This document shows positions 55,378-64,000 of a stretch of 64,000 bases of DNA, in pieces. The position numbers and the translations under genes are program-made. Origin of the DNA: Turbatrix aceti. Taxonomy: Eukaryota > Nematoda > Chromadorea > Rhabditida > Panagrolaimidae. Within the stretch, counting starts at the first letter, position 1; each line of letters starts with the position of its first letter. The notes under the pieces were generated by a model. It had not been told where the DNA came from and made no database searches. It was given only the letters and a program-made list of their open reading frames with translations. The DNA is taken from assembly GCA_963969345.1 (NCBI GenBank), contig OZ017767.1, positions 7,530,739-7,594,738 on the forward strand, read 5' to 3'.

Positions 55378-58300
55378 GTTGATTTTAATTTTTCTTTGAA
55401 GGAATAAAATTGAAATGACGTTTGGATGTGATTTTTAGAGGCTACTATATAAATACTTTGGACGCATTCTAGTATGAGAATCTTAATTATATTTAGATGA
55501 TATTTTTTTTCAAACTCCTTCATATTTACAAAATTGAACAAAACGCGAGACTCAATGTGTGTTTTTTAACTGTGCAAACCGAGCCGACCCCAGGGCTCAG
55601 GGCAGGCGGACGTGCTCTGTCAATAATCTCCCCTGTTATCCTCGGCCCGACAATCGGTCGTCGTTGTCGTCGTCGGCTTCGTCGTGTCTCCCGGCCAACC
55701 TCAAGGTTTTGTTTCTTCCGAGTGTTTTTCTCACAGCAGCCTGAGGAGCTAAGGAGGTCGTCGCAAGACAAACATGCTCTCTGCTCCGCTATGTACGCGT
55801 ACGCGTACGCGTATGTATGTACGTGGCGTCGATGATGAACAAGACGAAGAAGCCAGGGCCCTGGCCCGAGCCTGGGCAAACAATGCGGGTCTTGTCTCCA
55901 CGAGGCCTCCCAGGTGGGGTTGCCACGGCCTTTCGGTAGTGTTGGTTACATTTTTTATGACAAGACGCAGAAAAAATTATATCCCTTGTTTTTTTTTCTT
56001 TCAAAGGACAGTTTTCCTGAATTCGAAAATTTTTTACCCTTCAACGTTGTTATTTGTCCAAAAAAATCAAGGCGTAAGAAAAAAAGGGCGAAGACACCCT
56101 GGGTTTTGTTTCATTGTTTGCCGAACGAACAAACGAACAAAACAATCATTTCTCATCTTTCACACGCTTTCTTGAAAATTATGTAATCCCTCCTCTGTCA
56201 TGTTTTGCGCCAGAAATACCCTTTACTGAGCCTTCTGTGTCGGCGCGCACGCGCGCGTCTTTGATTCGGGCTCTTCAGAACCCCATCCATCGAAGAGCCT
56301 TCAGCTCACATCAGCGTCCATCATTTTTTTCTTCTGGTTTACTTTTGGGTAACGAACGTACCCATCTTAGCTCCGCCACCGCCGAGGGCGTGTCTGTGTC
56401 TGTCACCGGTACTCTCGTTTTTTTTCTGGGAGTAGACAAAGGTGGATTACTTCCGGAAACAGATTCTTCAATTATGCGCATGTTTTTCGTTTTTTTTCTA
56501 CCGTGGCGAAAAAATAAACATGCTTACATACTTTCAAGCACGCTGTTGGTTGTCTTCTGGCTACAACCACGGTCAAAATTGGGTAAACACGAATGTTGTT
56601 TGGTTGGATTCGTTTTTTTGCTGATTGGAAAAAGTAAAAATTTGAATTTGGTATTTTGGAATTGTAAATCGTTTTTTTTTTTTTTTTTTTTTTTGTTTTT
56701 GAGTTACCGTACTGTGGACAGATAAATATTTATTACGGTAGGTGTCATGTTCTTTTCTGTCAGCAGAAAGTCATTTTTAATAACACCAGAGGCAATGCCA
56801 TCTTGCAACTCAAATTTTAATACATAAAACAGAAATTTGATTTCATCCACAAAATGACATGAGAAAAGTGAATTATCGGTTTTCATTAGTGCAAAATTTT
56901 TGACGACATCAAAAATGCAAAAGGAACTCTGCCAATACATATTGTGTATTGGTATCCCGACGCCTCCGCCTTCTTTTTGGAGGTGCGGCTGTCGGGGTGG
57001 TTCCAATTAAAATTCTTCATGTCCGACTCTGGTTTGTTTGGCGAGGCATAAAGAATGTCAAATTCTGTAAATTCTGTCTGTTTTGGAGGACTGCTTTTTC
57101 AGGATTCACGGATTTCTGTCATTTTTGAATTTTTGGATTCTAAAAAAATAGGAAAATTTTTTCTACAAACGTTTTGGAGCGCCTCAGACAATCTTTGTAT
57201 GTAGTTAGATACATAACTCTTGTTTACGTACTAAATATTTTTCATTTTGTGGCCTTGGAAGCATGTCAGATTCTTATTTCCCATCAGTGGTCGGTCTCCT
57301 GTTTATCTACCAAAACGAACGTGAATTTCAATGTCTTTTGCTTTAACCTCGGGCTCTGGTCTGTTTTTTTCTCCGACATTTATGTATTCTCCGGCACTTA
57401 AAAAAATCCCACCGGGATAGATCCATGAATTTTTCATATACAATTTATATGTAGAATTTCTAGAAATCTAACAGTTTTCCCTCGAACACGTGCACGTGTG
57501 ATTATCGCCTCGAACTTTGTCTTCTGTCGTCCGTCAACTCGGTAAACGACGACCGTCAACATGCATGATACATGTTTGTCTCGTAGGAGCCCTCCCATCG
57601 GCCTCTCCCACGACGACTCCAGAATAACGAGGCGTCGGATAGGATTTTTTATCGCCCTTCGCCCGGGTAATGCGTAATGAGCCACTTGTGTGCAATCATG
57701 CAATCTGTGATGCCACTTTGGCAGCAAAGATGGTGGCCGGCGTCATTCCTTGTTTGGGGAGGGGGTGAGGGCATTATGGGTGTCGTCGTATCCGGGAGAA
57801 AGGCAAAAACACGACATGACAGGACAGGCCTTCAAAAATGAGTGTCACGCCACTCAAGTGCCACTTTTGACCACTTCGGAAAGGGCACATTGTTGGTTGA
57901 TGTACGTGACCGGATGCACCAGTATCCGGGTAAGGCTTTATTTGTTCTTCTATTTTTTTCACGCTTTATGACAAAATCTCAAAGCATATGCCGTCTGGCG
58001 ACAAAAAAAATTTTGCGTAATAATTTTGGTCTGCAAACTTTTTTTTTGCAATTTTTTCTGCGGTTTTTTTTATGTTTTTTGACCTACAGTAAATAAGTAA
58101 AAAAATTTACGATAACATTCAGACCTCGCAGCTCGTTTTTTTAACTCGCTACTGCAATTAAAAATGAATTGCTCGGTAATTATGGTGATAGGGTCCATAT
58201 TTGTCTGTTTTTGCTCTTTAGAATGCTTTTTTGTTTTTTAGTATTTTTGTACTCTTGTCTGAAGAATGAAAAACGAGATGTCAAGTGAACGCATTCCATA

Positions 58301-61120
58301 AAGAGCATGCCGAATGAACAATGTTTTTTTTTTGATATTTGCGTTGTCCTTGTCCTTGTTTGGCACTAATTTCTCAAGAAGACTGATATCGTTTCTCTTT
58401 TTTTGACATTTGTTGTTTGTTATTTGTTTTTCGTTTTTTTTTGTTTTTTGCCGTCGAATGCGTCAAATTTGGCAATCAGCGTCAGTTTGGCAATTTTTAT
58501 GAAGTCAAAACAAAAGAATACGCAATTTTAACTTTAAGGATTAAAATTGAAGCATAAAAAAAAGCAAATAACGCGCAGGATTAGGGTTTGTGGTCTCGCA
58601 CGCACCCGCGGTAATACCGTATCGGCATTATATTACAATTTTGTGACTTTGTATGTACATAATCACACAAAAAGCACAAAAAGTTGTTTTTTGGTCTGTC
58701 AGAGTTTTGTGTCCGTCAAAATGTCGCAGTGCCCTGCCTCATCCTTATCCCTATCCCTATCCTTGGCCTGGCCTTTGCATGCAGTATACCTGATTCTTGA
58801 ACACTGGTCGGGGGACAAAAACAGGGACGGATGGCATTGTCCTTCCCGCCAACGCATTTTTTAGAGCACTTTGAATAATGGGCCACGCTTCTTTTTTTTT
58901 TTTCAAAAATTCACCGTGTCATCATTTTTGATTCCGACGTGCCCTTCCGTCTATTTCATTCATAGTGGCACTTTTGCTTTCAAGTCTGGTTTCTGGTTTG
59001 TGGGATGAAATGCTGCAGGCAATCAGAAAACACCGGGTTTGCAGACTTCCGCGCATGCATGCCAGTCGGGTGGCGCAGGGCGGGGGTTATTAGTAATCTC
59101 GACGGACTAATTCAAGTTCCTTTTTTTACGGATTTTATGGCAGTTATTTATAAAAATGGAAATGCGCCGGTTTTGGTCATTTTTAATGGACCAAAGCAAT
59201 TTTTTACTGTTAACATAAAAATTCTGTAGAATTTATAAGTCGGCTATTTGGATAAGTGGTGTTGCATACGTTTATTGTCCGTGGTGTAAAACGGGAAAAC
59301 CATTTCCGTAAACACAAAGTTTATTCCGTCACTTTATCCGTTGGGAAACCGTAGTTTTTTTCGTGCTCTCTTACATACGTCCTTTTTTTTTCTTTGAGCA
59401 AAAAACAAACAAAAAAATGAAAGTCGCGCCCTTTTTTTTGCTCCGCGCTATTTTTTCCAGTCAAAAACCCAAAAAACCGCTGCCTTCAAAAAATCCATGC
59501 ATCAAAACACGTTTGTCAGATTTTTTGTTTCTTTGCATAAAAAATGATCTTCCAGAGTTCCGCTTTTTTGTTTGACAGCACAAAAAAATTTTTCAGGTCA
59601 TTGACAATTTTTTTTGTTATATTTCTGTCGGCGCCATTTATTGTTGTCCCGCAAATCAAATTTGATTTTTCCGGGACTTTTGGGTGCCGTGCCGTGCACG
59701 CAAGCACGCATGTTTTTCGAGCGGCGACCAAAAAAGGAAAGGAAAGCAAAGCAAAGCGGTTTCTTTTCCCCGGGGCACCACCCAAACTAAAACTGCCCTT
59801 TAGCGGTTGCTCTCTGGGACGCGACGCCTTGTGTGGCCATCTCATCATTGGCCCGGCCACGGTCGTGGTCGTGATGATGGCATGCTGTTATCGGGCAACA
59901 TCTTCTAACGAGATTTACAATTTTTTATCCGGGGCCATAAAAAAGCATAAAAAAGCTTGGTGAACTTTTTTGGCAGCTAGATTTTTTTTTTTGGTTTCTT
60001 TGATTCTTTCTCTTTTTTTATTTCAAATTTGGTCAAAATTTTTCAGAAGCACTGAATTTTTCATGAAAAAAAACGATTTTTTATTCTTTCAAAAATAATT
60101 TTCTAAAAATCACGCGTTTTTTTGCAAGACTCAATTTTATTGAAAAATGCATGACTTTTCATGAGAAACTTGAAATCATCTTTGAAAACGGAACAGTCAC
60201 CATTTTCACGTAAACTCATCTCCTGGCAAAACAAAACCAAAGTTGGGTGCGCCAAATGTTTATTGACCGAAGGATTCACGCCTCCCTCGCTCACTGCGAT
60301 CAGGTGTGGCGACTTTCTGGCAGCTATCACCGGGTTCCCTACCCAGTTTGTTTGGTTGTTTTGTGGCCAGTTGCAGTTGCAGCGGACGAATATGGTCGGT
60401 AAAACATTTTACGGTGGAAAACGTTGCCTGATAAGCATTTAACGTGTTTTGTTTTACGGTTCCAATCAGAAGCTCTTTCTGCAAGAGATGTTTTGCTCAC
60501 GATCACAGGACAGAAAACGGAGGATGATTTGTTGACAGTTTCTATAATGTACACCGTGCATAAAAATATATTTTAAAAAAGACATATTTTATCAAGGCTC
60601 ATTGACTGTTCCAGCAATTTATTTTCATTTCTACACAATTTTTTTTTTAAATATTTTCTTTTTTCTATTTTCTCTTCTCTTCTGTTCGTTCGGTGAATTG
60701 AATTATGTATTTTTTCCCAGGCATCAAATCCAGATTTTTACCTCAACCACTTGAAATATAAATATACTATTTATCTCTCTCTTTTTTTTTGCATTTGGCG
60801 ACCGATCACACGACCGACGATGAACATTGATGAGTTCATCGATGCTGTCACTGGTCTTTTTCCTCCGGCGTGTGATTCAGACCAGACCACCCCGTCGTTT
60901 GTTGCACGCGCGACACTCATTGCAACCATTTATCGCCTCATGCGAGCGTGTCTCCGGTCATCGGTCATTCATTCCTCATGCTGAGGTAACTTTCAGAATT
61001 TCCACACTAAAGAAACACGCAAAAGCGAAAGTGAGCACCCTTCCACCGGTTTTGTCACTGCGTCCGTCGATACTCACCTACTCACCTAAGATTTGTATTT
61101 TTAAAAAATAAATTTCGGCG
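55378..61120. other. 5.7-kb gene-poor intergenic region
   Basis: No gene can be supported. Contents include a TACGCG repeat (55793-55820), a T homopolymer (about 56674-56694), hairpins at 56932-56996 and many A/T runs. Open frames at 56114-56725 (+) and 57006-56704 (-) lack start, splice or domain evidence. The minus frame has a fairly protein-like stretch (FVDEIKFLFYVLKFELQDGI) and may be a relic exon. Confidence 0.45.
56932..56996. repeat. Two adjacent hairpins
   Basis: CCAATACAT...GTGTATTGG (56932-56952) is directly followed by CCCGACGCCTCC...GGAGG...GTCGGG (56956-56996). They stand out from the surrounding A+T-rich sequence by G+C content. Confidence 0.6.
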
Positions 61121-61941
61121 ATGATCGCAGCGTCGAGTCGGACGTCTTTGCCCTTGGTGGCCATTATTTTTCTTTCTACGGGTTTTTTTATTCCTCTCGC
61201 AGGTTTGCGTTTTTTGTTGAAAGAAAAAATTTTAAGGAAATATTTTTTTCAGCTTCCGCGCGGTGTTCATGCATGAACAGGATCCTGATGCTGATGTGGT
61301 ACGATGACTTCCGAATCATCCTCTCCCCCGACTACCCCCAGACGTACTGCGCGAACCTCACCTGTACCTGGCGAATCGCAGCGCCGGATAACCAGTCAAA
61401 TGTTCACTTTTTCGCTAGGAATATTGATTTGAGGGATGGCAAGGATTTTATCAAATTTTACGAGAGTTCCAAAGGCATGGATTTGGACGAAAATCTTGGA
61501 AACTCTTCACACAGGTAAATTTTGTTACACCTGAAACCCAAAAATTCTAATAAAAAATTTTTTTTCAGTTGCACAGGAGCGACAAACTGCAAATTCAGAA
61601 GCCAAACTCAATTTTTGACAATTCAGTTCACGTCCGGTTCAGGTGAACCTGATCATTATGGATTCCAGGGAACGATCTCGCTCTACGACCGGACTCTGCA
61701 TCGATCGTTGTTGTCCGTTCTCGCAGTGCCAATCGCGCTGGGAGCCGCCTTCGTCGCCTTCATCGTCGCGGTCGGCTTCGTCGTCTACAGACAGCTTTTC
61801 AAGGCAAACAAGTTCAAGTCCTCCTCAGCGGGCATCGACGACGGTCGACTCTACGAAATGGTCGCCACCGATGACGTCGAACCCCTCAACGCGACCGATA
61901 CGAGAACACTGGATTCCGGGAGGAAAATAGACAATGTATGA
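61121..61941 (+). CDS. Small single-pass membrane protein with a CUB domain
   Basis: Three exons (61121-61202, 61253-61514, 61569-61941) give 238 residues. A signal peptide (about 1-27, PLVAIIFLSTGFFIPLA) precedes an extracellular domain. This domain has ILSPDYPQTYCANLTCTWRI, FYESS and FTSGSGEPDHYGFQGTISLY, which match the CUB-domain pattern (SPxYPxxYxxxxxCxWxI ... F.SD....GF...Y). One transmembrane helix (about 163-187) and a ~50-residue cytosolic tail with RLYEMVATDD follow. CUB domains mediate extracellular protein interaction; the partner is unknown. A poly(A) signal is near 62066. Confidence 0.82.
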
Positions 61942-62788
61942 TGGCCCCGGGATGGGTCGACGCCTCCTCCTCCGACTGACTGCCGGTCTCCGGGCCTTCC
62001 GTACGAAAGTGCTTTTTTAGGTGAACGTCTACGCAAAACGGTCTCTTTTGCAAGTTGTATATAAAAATAAATTTGATGTCTGAGAAAATTGAATAGCAAT
62101 ATAAATAACAGAAATAAATACGATTTAGAAAAAAATTATTGTGAAAATCATTTTTGACCGTAACAAATACAAACGAACAACAAACAAGTGCGAAATTTTG
62201 TTTTTCTGAAAAAAATTGTGTAAACAAAATCAATTTTGACATTTTTTCCATTTTTTCTAAATTTCTGTTTCTGTTTCTGTTCGGAAAATTTAAAAAGAAC
62301 AAAAATTTTTGCGAACGAAAACGAACAAATAAATTAATAAAAATTCTTTTCGCGAACGAACAAAAACGGACGCGCATAGAACAAAAACTAAGAAAACATG
62401 CTTTTCTCTCGTCGTCTGGCTCTTTCTCGGCGGCGCGCGCAGTGATCATATCCATTGCTTGATAGCCGGACGCTGGGCGAAGGAGGATGAAAATCATAAA
62501 ACCATAAACAGGGCCTTTCAAAAGACCCTTTGCCCAATTTTTGGAGGCCTTTCTTCGGAAAGGTTTATAAAATGAAATTCTCGTGAAGGAAGCAGTCCTT
62601 GTGAAATGTTGCTGCAAGCCAAAGAAAATGAGGCATCCAAATATATTCATACAGAAATTCAGCGTTCCCTGCAGAATCATAATAACAATGTTATTTTTTT
62701 CTCGTCTGCAACAAAAGAAATACAGAATATTTATTCCGACGTCGATCGCTTCTCTGGCAAGCGAGGAAGAAATGATCGCGGTCAGCAT
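61886..62788 (-). CDS. Long antisense open frame, doubtful membrane protein
   Basis: A 300-codon frame on the minus strand overlaps the 3' end of the CUB gene. The first ~120 residues look protein-like: three hydrophobic segments (IDVGINILYFFCC; IVIMILQGTLNFCMNIFGCL; GFMIFILLRPASG), a basic loop and MDMITARAAEKEPDDERKA. A TTTTAG acceptor-like sequence stands immediately before the ATG at 62788. The remaining ~180 residues are low-complexity translations of A/T-rich sequence and antisense CUB exon. If real, the coding part is probably an exon ending near 62400. Not recognised. Confidence 0.22.
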   Translation of the reverse strand: MLTAIISSSLAREAIDVGINILYFFCCRREKNNIVIMILQGTLNFCMNIFGCLIFFGLQQHFTRTASFTRISFYKPFRRKASKNWAKGLLKGPVYGFMIFILLRPASGYQAMDMITARAAEKEPDDERKACFLSFCSMRVRFCSFAKRIFINLFVRFRSQKFLFFLNFPNRNRNRNLEKMEKMSKLILFTQFFSEKQNFALVCCSFVFVTVKNDFHNNFFLNRIYFCYLYCYSIFSDIKFIFIYNLQKRPFCVDVHLKKHFRTEGPETGSQSEEEASTHPGAIIHCLFSSRNPVFSYRSR

Positions 62789-64000
62789 CCTAAAACGCGA
62801 GCCAACAAAAAAACGCGGCGTTTTTTATTTTATTTTTTTTCTGGAAGGCAGACAAAAAAATCGTCAAGCACTGACTGGGGTGCAATCACGCTAAAAAAGC
62901 ACCACCATGAGGTGCTTCCTCTTTTTTTTTTATGCGCAAAAGAAGTGCGGGAAGACAGAGCGGACAGGACAGCGCGCAACACGCCTTTGTCCTCCCTCCC
63001 ACACCGCTCCTCCTGAGCATGCTTGCTTTTTTTTTTGTTTCCCCGGCACAAACCGAACCTGTGACCCTCCCTGGCTGGCTTGCTGGCTGTTCGTCTCCCG
63101 CGCGAAGACGAACAACGAACGCCAACGTCGATCGATGTTCTAAATATATAAATAATATTTTTGGTGTTCCGAACACACCCAAATCACGACCCCGGGCACC
63201 GAAGACCGAAAGGTGGGGTCACGAGAACAGGGATTGTTTTCTGCCATCTTTGAGGGGTCGGGTCGTGATTGGCGCCTCGCCCTGGCGCACGCATTTGGTG
63301 TGGTGCCGAGGAGCCAAAAAGTCAAAATTAAAAACAGGCATCACTCCTTTTTTTTCTGACAGACACCACTCCTGACCGACCACCACCTAGGCGTAGGCAG
63401 GGTGGCATGTAAGGTATTTATCTGGTTTTTTTGGATAGTTCGTTCCTCAGGGCAACCGGGCTTACAGAAAAAATCATACGTATGCACATTTCTTCGATTT
63501 TTTTGTCAGTTGAGATTTTTTGTTTTTATTTTTTTTCGGAAAAAAAGAAGATGAACAACAACGAAATGGATCCTTTAATTTCTTTTTTTTCTTCTTTTGT
63601 TCGTTATTGAAGTCACGTGGAGCATGCAACGTTTTTTTCTACGCGCAAGAAGGTCGTTTCGAATTTTTTTGACTGACTCATGTATTTTTTCCGTAAACAA
63701 GGTGACTGACCATGAATACCACCTCTGTGTGTCTCTTCGTTGATTCATTGTTGTTTTTTTTATGGAAAACCGTTTTTATTCGAGACCACCCACCTCCCAC
63801 CGTTTTATGCGTTTTTAAAACTGACCGCTTCGATCTGGACGAATTGACAAATTTAAAAAAAAAGTGAAAATGGATTTATAACAAAAAAATTTTTTTTCAC
63901 ATTTTTTTCGGGGTTGCAGTTTTTTGTGTGCTTCATGTTGCCTACATAAATTGCATTTTTTATACCTCCCACGAGTCAGACGATGGGAGAGACACGTGTC
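62789..64000. other. Intergenic to end of window
   Basis: A/T-run-rich sequence with several G+C-rich islands. Nothing is recognisable as a gene or RNA. Confidence 0.45.

Noticed and set aside
55774..56175. 133-codon plus-strand frame in the 55-61 kb region
   Set aside because: Begins in a TACGCG simple repeat; no signal, domain or splice context.
1..64000. tRNA, 5S rRNA and spliced-leader RNA genes
   Set aside because: No convincing A-box/B-box pair, 5S core or SL RNA sequence was found by reading; a covariance-model scan would be needed to exclude them.

Overview
This window is eukaryotic and almost certainly from a nematode. Genes are split by short introns with T-rich TTTCAG/TTTTAG acceptors, and several start codons lie a few bases after an orphan 3' splice acceptor, as expected for spliced-leader trans-splicing. 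The calreticulin ends in HDEL, a prohormone convertase is clearly PC2/EGL-3-like, and there is a lineage-specific F-box expansion, all typical of rhabditid-like worms. I cannot name the genus.

Layout. 0-6 kb: calreticulin (+), then two hAT-like non-autonomous transposons with perfect 8-bp target duplications, then L-2-hydroxyglutarate dehydrogenase (+) with a long foldback in its third intron. 6-10.6 kb: intergenic with one possible small four-exon gene. 10.6-14.2 kb: Kv-type potassium channel (+) convergent with an SDR/17beta-HSD-like enzyme (-). 14.8-17.8 kb: a decayed Mutator-like (MULE) element with 41-bp terminal inverted repeats. 18-19.9 kb: nicotinic receptor subunit (-). 21.8-23.5 kb: five-finger GLI/GLIS-type transcription factor (-). 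26.5-28.9 kb: PC2/EGL-3 convertase (+).

29.8-52.8 kb is the striking part: an array of nine F-box genes (one interrupted by an assembly gap), two F-box pseudogenes, six full-length U6 snRNA genes, three copies of an unidentified ~300-bp unit that takes the place of U6 behind a related snRNA-type upstream block, and two SLC7-type amino-acid permeases. From about 35.6 to 52.75 kb this is an imperfect palindrome centred near 44.7 kb: permease, U6, F-box, unknown unit and F-box recur in mirror order on opposite strands, and the mirror F-box pairs share diagnostic residues. Near-identical tracts show later gene conversion. The array has gained a 300-bp hAT-like insertion, lost part of the U6 promoter twice, and contains a 200-N assembly gap that falls where paralogues need only 10 bases.

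53-64 kb: a UDP-glucuronosyltransferase (+), a 5.7-kb stretch without recognisable genes, a small CUB-domain membrane protein (+), and gene-poor sequence to the end. Apart from the array, the genes are unrelated housekeeping and neuronal genes. The functional question posed by the window is the repeated pairing of a spliceosomal RNA gene and its promoter with an F-box gene.
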